From VXYL01 sp965199915 (GTDB taxonomy: Bacteria > Pseudomonadota > Gammaproteobacteria > Pseudomonadales > Azotimanducaceae), in the NCBI GenBank assembly GCA_965199915.1, contig OZ241348.1, positions 2,232,001 through 2,296,000 on the forward strand: 64,000 nt of DNA, read 5' to 3'. Of the stretch, positions 17,721-24,808 are shown piece by piece. Both the position numbers and the translations under genes were made by a program. A model generated the notes under the pieces. The model was not told the DNA's origin and made no database searches. It saw only the letters and a list, made by a program, of their open reading frames with translations. Within the stretch, counting starts at the first letter, position 1. Each line of letters opens with the position of its first letter.

Positions 17721-17939
17721 TTAGGTGACCGCGGCCGTCAACTTGGTGGACAACGTCTGGAACATGCCCGTGAACGCGCCCGTCAGGGCCGCGACGCCGA
17801 CGCCGACGATGCCGATGATGCCCACGACAAGAAGCGCGTACTCGACCGTCGAAACGCCTTTCATGTCACACATGAAACGCGCCACCAACCTGTACAACCG
17901 CTCGCGCTGCTCGGCAACGAATCCTTTGATGAAGGCCAC
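17721..17939 (-). CDS. flp: Flp-type pilin
   Basis: A 72-residue major pilin precursor. A basic leader of about 28 residues ends in CDMKG, cleavage is expected after that glycine, and the mature protein begins VSTVEYALLVVGIIGIVGVG, with the glutamate-tyrosine pair diagnostic of Flp pilins. The start is GTG 17939, six bases after AAAGGAG; the frame stays open upstream but only this codon has a ribosome site. It has its own promoter at 17971-17999. Abundant pilin would be processed by the adjacent CpaA. An insertion sequence ends 77 bases upstream but leaves the promoter intact. Confidence 0.93.
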   Translation of the reverse strand: MAFIKGFVAEQRERLYRLVARFMCDMKGVSTVEYALLVVGIIGIVGVGVAALTGAFTGMFQTLSTKLTAAVT

Positions 17940-17970
17940 TTTACGCTCCTTTCGGTTCCGCCTCGCCACC

Positions 17971-17999
17971 TTTATACGCCCCTTGACCGTACCATGCAA
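17971..17999 (-). promoter_or_regulatory. Sigma-70 promoter of the flp pilus genes
   Basis: On the minus strand TTGCAT (17999-17994) and TATAAA (17976-17971) are separated by exactly 17 bases, five of six and five of six matches to consensus. It lies between the flp GTG and the end of the nested IS block, so transcription should survive the insertion. Confidence 0.75.
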
Positions 18000-18240
18000 G
18001 CGTGGTTGCAAGCCCCTGTTGGTAGCAAATACATTTGTCCGGTTTTTAGAGCACGTTATCTGTCCGGTCTTCGCGCCCCCCTTGAAGCGCCACTCGAGTG
18101 CGCTACCGTGCCGAGCGCGGACCCCGGAAGCGGATAGGCCGCAACACTGGCGCAAGCCGCGGGCGGCGACGCTGCCGGACCGGCCGTCGCCGCCCCTTTG
18201 CGCTGGTGTTCCCGTACTTCGGGGTTCGGGGCAGCGCCCC

Positions 18241-19600
18241 ATATGCGTTAACTTGTTTTTTCATTAAAAATCAAAGTATTGCGACATTTGCGGCTTTCTA
18301 CGGCGTGGCGGTTCGGTCAGAGAGGCCGAAATGTCTGGCCATTCATCCAGCATTTCGGCTAGCGACATCGCTGGTTCAACGGCTCGGCAGACTTGATTCA
18401 ACACGAACTTGAACTCCCGCCAAGGGCTGCGCGAACGTTTCCCGGCCGCAGGGGGAAACGGCGCGCGAATCGGCGCGGCGAGCCAGCTTCTCGGCCAGCA
18501 AGGCCACGAGCAGCTTGCCGTAGAGCCACGCCCGGGCGCTGTCGTCGGCGCGCTTCGGCAGATGCCCCAGCCCCGCCAGCGACTTGCAGCGCTTGAACGT
18601 CAACTCCACCTGCCAGCGCACGCGGTACCACCGCAGCACCTCCGCCGCCGAGAACCTGTCCGCCGGGAAGGTCGTGAACACGATCACGCAGCCGGCGAAC
18701 TCCAACGTCTCCGGGCGCAGTTCGTTGCCGTTGCGCGACGCCCGCCGGCGCAGCTTCTCCCTGGCCCGCTCGGCGTCCTCGGCGCTCTTCCGCATCGCGC
18801 ACACGCGCCCGACCACCCCCTCGCGGTCGGCTCCGACCGCCCGCGCCCGCCACGACCTGGCCGCCCCGACGCGCTTGATAGCGGACACCGCCGCGAGCAG
18901 ATCGAACGGCCTCCTGCCGCCCGGCGTGCGGAACCGCAGCGCCTGCGTGTTGACGCGCACCGTCGCGTACCCGCCAGCAGCGTCCACGTGCGTCAGCCCG
19001 GAGGACGTCGAGTAGCCGCGATCCGCCACCACGTGGTCTCCCCGCTCGATCGGGAACCGCGACAGCGACTCGCCGCATCCCCCGCCTTCCGTCCTCGTCA
19101 CCTCGAAGTGGTCGCACGCCAGCGCCGGCAGCCGCAGGCTGTAGTGGACCCGCCACAGCGAACCCGTCCGCCCCGGCTCCTTCACCACCGACCCGTCGAA
19201 CGCGCGGACCTGGAAGCCCCCGGACGCGCCCAGCTCCACGCCGCACTCGCGGTACATCCCCACGCACAGCGCCCGCAGCCACTCCTTCGACTTCCTCAGC
19301 CGCTTGAACAGCGCCACGTCCGACATGTCCGCGATTCCCGCCTGCCGCGCCCGCGTCGCCGTCTCCCGCAGCGAGTGCCCGCAGCCCAGATGCATCAGCA
19401 GCATCCGCAGCAGAACATCCGCCGACTTGTCCTTCCGCAACCCCTTGAGCGCCCCGTGGATCGCCGCCTGCTCCCGCCAGTCCGACGGCAGATGCGACGA
19501 CAGCACCTCCCAGTCCTCGTCCATTCCGCGACCTCCTTGTCGCTGTGCGTCCGCACACCAGCCTAGGGCACTTTGCCTCCCCAAACAAGTTAACGCATAT
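18241..19600 (-). mobile_element. IS4-family insertion sequence, complete copy
   Basis: The ends are perfect 18-base inverted repeats beginning ATATGCGTTAACTTGTTT. The 13-base sequence GGGGCAGCGCCCC flanks it directly on both sides (18228-18240 and 19601-19613), a plausible target duplication. Because CCCC/GGGG continue the inverted repeat outward, the exact edge could be four bases further out, with a 5-base duplication CAGCG. One transposase gene fills the element. Confidence 0.85.
18376..19524 (-). CDS. IS4-family transposase
   Basis: A 382-residue DDE transposase. Catalytic segments are AFDGSVVKEPG near residue 113, VVADRGYSTSSG near residue 180, and RWYRVRWQVELTFKRCKSL near residue 310, which fits the IS4 family Y-(2)-R-(3)-E-(6)-K signature exactly. 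An N-terminal helical DNA-binding region precedes these. ATG 19524 is chosen because AAGGAGGT lies eight bases upstream; the frame stays open to 19584 but extends into the inverted repeat. The gene appears intact, and a partial copy differing by one base lies next to it, so activity was recent. Confidence 0.93.
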   Translation of the reverse strand: MDEDWEVLSSHLPSDWREQAAIHGALKGLRKDKSADVLLRMLLMHLGCGHSLRETATRARQAGIADMSDVALFKRLRKSKEWLRALCVGMYRECGVELGASGGFQVRAFDGSVVKEPGRTGSLWRVHYSLRLPALACDHFEVTRTEGGGCGESLSRFPIERGDHVVADRGYSTSSGLTHVDAAGGYATVRVNTQALRFRTPGGRRPFDLLAAVSAIKRVGAARSWRARAVGADREGVVGRVCAMRKSAEDAERAREKLRRRASRNGNELRPETLEFAGCVIVFTTFPADRFSAAEVLRWYRVRWQVELTFKRCKSLAGLGHLPKRADDSARAWLYGKLLVALLAEKLARRADSRAVSPCGRETFAQPLAGVQVRVESSLPSR

Positions 19601-19613
19601 GGGGCAGCGCCCC

Positions 19614-20658
19614 ATATGCGTTAACTTGTTTTTTCATTAAAAATCAAAGTATTGCGACATTTGCGGCTTTCTACGGCGTGGCGGTTCGGTCAGAGAGGCC
19701 GAAATGTCTGGCCATTCATCCAGCATTTCGGCTAGCGACATCGCTGGTTCAACGGCTCGGCAGACTTGATTCAACACGAACTTGAACTCCCGCCAAGGGC
19801 TGCGCGAACGTTCCCCGGCCGCAGGGGGAAACGGCGCGCGAATCGGCGCGGCGAGCCAGCTTCTCGGCCAGCAAGGCCACGAGCAGCTTGCCGTAGAGCC
19901 ACGCCCGGGCGCTGTCGTCGGCGCGCTTCGGCAGATGCCCCAGCCCCGCCAGCGACTTGCAGCGCTTGAACGTCAACTCCACCTGCCAGCGCACGCGGTA
20001 CCACCGCAGCACCTCCGCCGCCGAGAACCTGTCCGCCGGGAAGGTCGTGAACACGATCACGCAGCCGGCGAACTCCAACGTCTCCGGGCGCAGTTCGTTG
20101 CCGTTGCGCGACGCCCGCCGGCGCAGCTTCTCCCTGGCCCGCTCGGCGTCCTCGGCGCTCTTCCGCATCGCGCACACGCGCCCGACCACCCCCTCGCGGT
20201 CGGCTCCGACCGCCCGCGCCCGCCACGACCTGGCCGCCCCGACGCGCTTGATAGCGGACACCGCCGCGAGCAGATCGAACGGCCTCCTGCCGCCCGGCGT
20301 GCGGAACCGCAGCGCCTGCGTGTTGACGCGCACCGTCGCGTACCCGCCAGCAGCGTCCACGTGCGTCAGCCCGGAGGACGTCGAGTAGCCGCGATCCGCC
20401 ACCACGTGGTCTCCCCGCTCGATCGGGAACCGCGACAGCGACTCGCCGCATCCCCCGCCTTCCGTCCTCGTCACCTCGAAGTGGTCGCACGCCAGCGCCG
20501 GCAGCCGCAGGCTGTAGTGGACCCGCCACAGCGAACCCGTCCGCCCCGGCTCCTTCACCACCGACCCGTCGAACGCGCGGACCTGGAAGCCCCCGGACGC
20601 GCCCAGCTCCACGCCGCACTCGCGGTACATCCCCACGCACAGCGCCCGCAGCCACTCC
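19614..20658 (-). pseudogene. IS4-family copy 2, transposase truncated at its 5' end
   Basis: Bases 19601-20658 repeat 18228-19285 with an offset of 1373 bases; one difference was seen (C instead of T, glutamate to glycine near the C-terminus). At 20658 the identity stops abruptly and ISNCY-type sequence begins, so the first 80 or so transposase codons and the right inverted repeat are gone. Codons resume in frame as CGVELGASGGF and continue to the stop at 19749. It cannot encode a full transposase, though both catalytic halves remain. Confidence 0.9.
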
Positions 20659-21102
20659 GTCCTGATGCACCAGCATCCCGGGCAGCGGCGCCCGCTCGCG
20701 CTTCTTCCGGCGCCTCCCCCGCGTCCGGCCCTTGCCGACCAGACCCGCCTCCCGCAGCCGGCTCTTCACCCACGTGTACGACCGCTTTCCGCCGTGCTCC
20801 TCCCGGTACCGCTCGTGGAAGTGCGCCACCGTCCACCCCTCGTAGGTCTCCCGGTACAGCGTCTCCAGCCGCAGCACCTCGTCCGCCGGCGCCCGCAGCG
20901 ACGACACCTGCGCCATCCGCTTGTCGACCAGCCCGTCGATTCCGTCTTCGTGGTACCGGTCAACGTACCGCCGGAACGTGCGCGGGCACACCCCCAGCAG
21001 CTCCGCCGCCTCCTCCTGCGTCAACCGCTTCTCCGTCCACCTTCCCAACGCCTCCTCGAATCTTCTCATCCTCGTCTCCTGCAACCATTTCGCCCGCTTC
21101 AT
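20659..21102 (-). pseudogene. ISNCY-family transposase, N-terminal fragment
   Basis: ATG 21102 follows GGAGGAGGTCG and begins a protein with helix-turn-helix TQEEAAELLGVCPRTFRRYV near residue 28. It goes on to HFHERYREEHGGKRSYTWVK and RERAPLPGMLVHQDG, which matches ISNCY-family transposases up to the start of the catalytic core. About 148 of roughly 450 codons remain; the junction with IS4 copy 2 falls right after HQDG, and the frame then runs into unrelated IS4 antisense-frame sequence. The upstream ribosome site is now split from its original promoter by the ISAs1 insertion at 21114. Confidence 0.85.
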
Positions 21103-21113
21103 CGACCTCCTCC

Positions 21114-22343
21114 CAGGGCAATCGCATTTGGAATCCCGCGCCTACTCGCGCTTGCGGATGCGCCGGATCATGTCGAGCAGGAAGTTGTCGTCGCGCTGGG
21201 CGCGGGTGAACTTGCGGCGGATGGACCGCTTGTCGGGATGCATCCGCACGATGTTCAGGGCCAGCCGGCGGACCACCGCCAGACAGGCGGCGGAGTTGCC
21301 CTTGCGGTTGCGCGCCTGGTCTTCGTCCATCGACACGTCGAGCACCCAGTGCAGGCCGTTCTCGATCGCCCAGTGGGAGCGGACGGTGCGCCCGAAGCGC
21401 TCCGCCGAGGGCTTGGCGCTGAGCAGGTAGTAGCGGCTGTCGACGCTCTCCGAGCCGTCGGCGAGATGCCGCTCGGCGACGACCTTGCCGAAGGCCGAAA
21501 GACCGGGCCAGTCGTGGCGCTCTTGCAGCCAGTCGACGTCGTGGCAGACCGTCGCCGTGCGCTTCTCGACGCGCCCGTGGCCCTTGTCAACCTGTTGATG
21601 CGACAGGAGTTTCGCCGACGCGGGCGGGTTGTCCAAGTACTCCTCCACGTCCGCGCGCAGCGTCCCCTGGTTGCCCTTCAGCGCCAGCGCGTAGTCGCCG
21701 CCCTTGGCCACGATCGCCGCCGCCGTCCCGCGCTGCGCGCGCAGCGCGTCCGCCGTCACCGTCCGCCCCCTCACGTCCACCAGCTCCAGCAGCTTCGGCA
21801 GCGCCGGGATCTCGTTCGACTTGCCGTCCACCTCCATCTGCGCCAGCGTCAGCTTCGACTCCGCCGCGAACGCTTGCAGAAGGTGCGTCGGCGACCGTTC
21901 CGAGGCGTCCTCGAACGACCGCCGCAGCACCTTGCCGTCCACCGCGATCACGCCGCCGAGCCGGTCCGCCCAGTCCTGCGCCAGGCGCAGCAGCGCCGTC
22001 TGAAGACCCGCCGGGTTCAACAGTCTGAACAGCCGCGAGAACGCGTCGTGGCTCGGAATCCCGTTCCTCAGCGCCAGAAACGTCCGCAGCCACCGCTCCG
22101 CGGCGCATCCGTAGTCCTCCATCTCGACGCATGTGCGTCCGCCCGTGAGCATCGACAGCAGCGCGATCACCAGCATCTCGTGCAGGTCGTGGCGCTTGGC
22201 GTTGCCTCGCCTAGGGTCCTCAACTTCTTGAAAAACAAACAGAAGTTCCCGCATTCCGTCTCTCCCTCCTTGGATCGAGACGCCTATTCTGCACCATCCC
22301 CGCTCTCCGTGCCGCCCCACCTAATCCAAATGCGATTGCCCTG
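21114..22343 (-). mobile_element. ISAs1-family insertion sequence, complete
   Basis: The 1230-base element has about 20-base near-perfect inverted ends: CAGGGCAATCGCATTTGGA at 21114 and its complement ending at 22343. The direct repeat ACCTCCTCC at 21105-21113 and 22344-22352 is a 9-base target duplication. The target is the ribosome-binding site of the ISNCY-family transposase gene. Confidence 0.95.
21142..22254 (-). CDS. ISAs1-family transposase
   Basis: A 370-residue DDE transposase. Recognisable segments in order are VEDPRRGNAKRHDLHEMLVI near residue 12 (the N-terminal DUF-type domain), IPSHDAFSRLFRLLNP, the first catalytic aspartate in VIAVDGKVLRRSF near residue 118, GGDYALALKGNQ near residue 205, and HWAIENGLHWVLDVSMDEDQ with the catalytic glutamate near residue 305. 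ATG 22254 sits eight or nine bases after GGAGGG; the frame stays open to 22320 into the terminal repeat. The gene looks intact and, with perfect target repeats, the element may be functional. Confidence 0.95.
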   Translation of the reverse strand: MRELLFVFQEVEDPRRGNAKRHDLHEMLVIALLSMLTGGRTCVEMEDYGCAAERWLRTFLALRNGIPSHDAFSRLFRLLNPAGLQTALLRLAQDWADRLGGVIAVDGKVLRRSFEDASERSPTHLLQAFAAESKLTLAQMEVDGKSNEIPALPKLLELVDVRGRTVTADALRAQRGTAAAIVAKGGDYALALKGNQGTLRADVEEYLDNPPASAKLLSHQQVDKGHGRVEKRTATVCHDVDWLQERHDWPGLSAFGKVVAERHLADGSESVDSRYYLLSAKPSAERFGRTVRSHWAIENGLHWVLDVSMDEDQARNRKGNSAACLAVVRRLALNIVRMHPDKRSIRRKFTRAQRDDNFLLDMIRRIRKRE

Positions 22344-22463
22344 ACCTCCTCCAGAGGCGTCCAAAAGCGGACAATTTATGTGCTAGAAAACCGGACAGAT
22401 TATGTGCTCCCAACAGACGCACACGTTCGCTCCCCCGCCGCACGGTTGCAAAGAGGGGCACGG

Positions 22464-24404
22464 CTACTCGGTGGCGAGCGCGGCCACCGGGTCCACGGCG
22501 GCGGCGCGGCGGGCGGGCAGGACGCCGAACGCCAAGCCCACCGCCACCGCGCAGCCCACCGCGGCGGGCGCGAACCACGCGTCGTAGCCCACCACCGCGT
22601 CGGCGGCCTGCGCCACCAGCGCGCCGGTGGCGAAGCCCAGCGCCGCGCCCGCCAAGGCGCCGCCCGCCGTGAGCGCCGCGGCTTCAATCAGGAACTGCCA
22701 CAGGATGTCGCGGCGCCGGGCGCCCACCGCGAGGCGCAGGCCGATCTCGCGCCGCCGACGGCTCACGGACGCCAGCATCACCGCCATGACGCCGAACCCG
22801 GCCGCCAGCAGCGTCACCGCGGCGAGCCCGCCCAGCACCGCCACCCGGGTGCGGGCGAGATCGCGGGCGAGGGTGTATTGGACAACTGGCGACACCAAGG
22901 CCCGCTCGGCCGGCGCGCCGCGCCGGCGAATCAAGAGGTCGCGGATGGCCTCGGCGGTCTCCCACACGCGGTCCGCGTCCTCCACGCGAACCCGGCCGCC
23001 GGAACCGAGCCCGAAAGCGTCGCCCGTGATCAAGGCGCGCATCGTGGCGAACGGGACAATAGCTCTCAGAACAGGGTCGAATCCTTGCTCGCGCATTGCC
23101 CGCTGCAATATCGGGTGGCGCGCGAAGACGCCCTTGACCACGAACGGCTGGCCGGCGACCAGCACTTGGTCTCCAACGGCCTGCCCGCCTTCCGGGAACA
23201 GCCGGCGCCACAGGGCGTCGTTCAGCACCGCCACGCGGGCGCCCGCGGCGTCGTCCGCCGGCGTGAGGAAGCGACCCCGCTCGATCCTGTGCTCCAGGTA
23301 TTGGTACTGCGGCAGCTGGAATCCCTGCTCGCCAGACACCCACACCTCCGCCGCCACATGGTTGTCGCGGCGCACCTCCAGACGCTTGAAGGTGGACAGG
23401 TTCACATGGCGGATGTTCGGCAACGCCCGCAGCGCCTCAAGGTCCTCGACCGTCGGCGCGAACTCTCGGCTGACGCCAACGCTGATCTCGTCCGCGCCCA
23501 TGTTCCCGAACATTGCCCGGCTCTCGTCGAACACGCCGGCCGCGAGGCCCAGCGTGGTGACCACGCCCCACGCGCCCAGCGCCACGCCCAGCAGCGCCAA
23601 GCCGGTTGGGAGCGGCCGCGCGCGCAACGCCCCGAACGCGCTCGCCGCTGCGCTCCGCGCCGACGCCCACGTGCGCCGCCGGCGCGGCTCCGACACCGGC
23701 GTGGGACCCTCCGCCGCCGGCGCGGCGGCCCCGGAGTCCGCCACCACGCGCCCGTCGCGCAGTTCGATGCGGCGATCCGCCGCTTCGGCGACGGTTCGAT
23801 CGTGCGTCGCCACCACCACGGCGTGGCCGCGCCCGGCCAACTCCCGCAGCGCCGCCAGCACCGCGGCGCCCTGCGCCAAGTCCAATGCGCCTGTGGGTTC
23901 GTCCGCGAGCAGCATCCGCGGGTTGTTCATCAGCGCCCGGGCGATGGCCACCCGCTGCCGCTCGCCGCCGGACAGCGCGTCCGGCCGGTGGCGCGCGCGC
24001 CCGCCCACGCCCAAGCGCTCCAGCAACTCGTCGGCGCGCGCCTCGCCCTCGCGCCGCGACCGCCCGGCGTAGGACGCCGGCAGGCGCGCGTTGTCCCGCG
24101 CCGAAAGCTCCGGCAGCAGATGGAACCCTTGGAACACGAAGCCGAAGGCGTCGCCCCGCAACCGCGCCAGCCCGTCCGCGTCCAAGCCCGCCACGTCCTC
24201 GCCGGCCACCCGGTAGACGCCTTCGCTCGGCCGGTCGAGGCAGCCGAGGATGTGCAGCAGCGTGGACTTGCCGCAACCCGACGGGCCGGTGACGCAAACG
24301 AACTCGCCGGCCGCTACGGTGAGCGTCACGTCGACCAGCGCTTGGACGTGCCCGTTCCCGTCAGTCGGGAACGAGCGCGCCACGCCGGCAAGTTCGATCA
24401 ACAT
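22464..24404 (-). CDS. MacB-type ABC exporter, ATPase-permease fusion (copy 1)
   Basis: A 646-residue protein with an N-terminal ABC ATPase and a C-terminal MacB permease. The ATPase has Walker A GPSGCGKST near residue 40, signature LSGGERQR near residue 143 and Walker B MLLADEPTGALD near residue 165. The permease has one helix near residue 265, a large periplasmic domain and three terminal helices (about 525-640). MacB proteins do not carry substrate across the inner membrane; they push periplasmic substrates through MacA and an outer-membrane channel. ATG 24404 is used; the frame opens six bases earlier at a TTG. The gene starts 17 bases after a small secreted-protein gene, so they are likely co-transcribed. 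Confidence 0.92.
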   Translation of the reverse strand: MLIELAGVARSFPTDGNGHVQALVDVTLTVAAGEFVCVTGPSGCGKSTLLHILGCLDRPSEGVYRVAGEDVAGLDADGLARLRGDAFGFVFQGFHLLPELSARDNARLPASYAGRSRREGEARADELLERLGVGGRARHRPDALSGGERQRVAIARALMNNPRMLLADEPTGALDLAQGAAVLAALRELAGRGHAVVVATHDRTVAEAADRRIELRDGRVVADSGAAAPAAEGPTPVSEPRRRRTWASARSAAASAFGALRARPLPTGLALLGVALGAWGVVTTLGLAAGVFDESRAMFGNMGADEISVGVSREFAPTVEDLEALRALPNIRHVNLSTFKRLEVRRDNHVAAEVWVSGEQGFQLPQYQYLEHRIERGRFLTPADDAAGARVAVLNDALWRRLFPEGGQAVGDQVLVAGQPFVVKGVFARHPILQRAMREQGFDPVLRAIVPFATMRALITGDAFGLGSGGRVRVEDADRVWETAEAIRDLLIRRRGAPAERALVSPVVQYTLARDLARTRVAVLGGLAAVTLLAAGFGVMAVMLASVSRRRREIGLRLAVGARRRDILWQFLIEAAALTAGGALAGAALGFATGALVAQAADAVVGYDAWFAPAAVGCAVAVGLAFGVLPARRAAAVDPVAALATE

Positions 24405-24421
24405 CGCCAAGGATACTTCCG

Positions 24422-24667
24422 CTACGTGTTGTAGCAGACCTTCCCATTCGACTTGAAGCTACGCAACCCGCCAGCCCCCGCTTCCCTGTCGATCGCGTCC
24501 ATGTCGTTCGTCTCCAAGTACGGATCCCCGACGCAATTGGGCACGTAATAGCCCGCGTACCGATAGGTGCCGTGGCCGAACGCCACCTCTCCCGCCGGCA
24601 TCACCAGCAAGAGCACGAGAATCGCCAAGGCGCGAACGCCCTTGGGCACTTTCATCACGTTTTCCAT
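24422..24667 (-). CDS. Small secreted protein with two cysteines, unrecognised
   Basis: An 81-residue protein I do not recognise. Residues 1-31 form a clear Sec signal peptide (basic start, then ALAILVLLLVMPAGEVAFG). The mature part is about 50 residues, tyrosine- and glycine-rich (HGTYRYAGYYVPNCVGDP), with two cysteines at 45 and 78 that could make one disulfide. The ribosome site AAGGAGG is ideally placed before ATG 24667. It lies directly upstream of one MacB gene and 141 bases downstream of another. Because MacB-type pumps take periplasmic substrates, it is a candidate export substrate or periplasmic accessory; this is inference from position only. Confidence 0.8.
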   Translation of the reverse strand: MENVMKVPKGVRALAILVLLLVMPAGEVAFGHGTYRYAGYYVPNCVGDPYLETNDMDAIDREAGAGGLRSFKSNGKVCYNT

Positions 24668-24689
24668 TTTGGCCTCCTTAAGGCTAGTA

Positions 24690-24710
24690 GGCGGAACATC
24701 CGCCCTTATA
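24690..24710 (-). promoter_or_regulatory. Possible -10 element and leader hairpin of the small secreted-protein gene
   Basis: On the minus strand TATAAG (24710-24705) is a good -10, but its -35 (TTCAGC, 18 bases upstream) is weak. Just downstream GGCGGA-ACA-TCCGCC forms a perfect 6-base-pair hairpin (24690-24704) in the leader, about 23 bases before the start codon. The rest of the gap up to 24808 is unremarkable apart from a weak stem and T-run that might end MacB copy 2 transcription. Confidence 0.4.
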
Positions 24711-24808
24711 CGTTAAGCACGCGAAGGGGCTGAAAAGTTCAATTGCGAGAAAAAATATTTCGACCACGGTTCCTCGCGGGCGGCGGCAACGCCAACGCGC
24801 GGCCGGCT

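Larger units (their letters stand above)
18016..22416. mobile_element. Nested insertion-sequence block within an ISNCY-like element
   Basis: The outer ends are imperfect inverted repeats: CTGTTGGTAGCAAATA at 18016 and, reversed from 22416, CTGTTGGGAGCACATAA. Each is followed by a doubled TGTCCGG motif about 20-30 bases apart. Inside lie a 167-base remnant (18061-18227), two IS4-family copies in direct tandem, the 5' part of an ISNCY-family transposase gene, and a complete ISAs1-family element. The simplest history is an ISNCY element entered by IS4 (with loss of most of its transposase gene) and by ISAs1. No target duplication of the outer element was found. Confidence 0.7.

Noticed and set aside
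19771..21102. A 443-residue fused transposase
   Set aside because: The frame joins an ISNCY fragment to an out-of-frame reading of IS4 sequence, so the second half is not a real protein.
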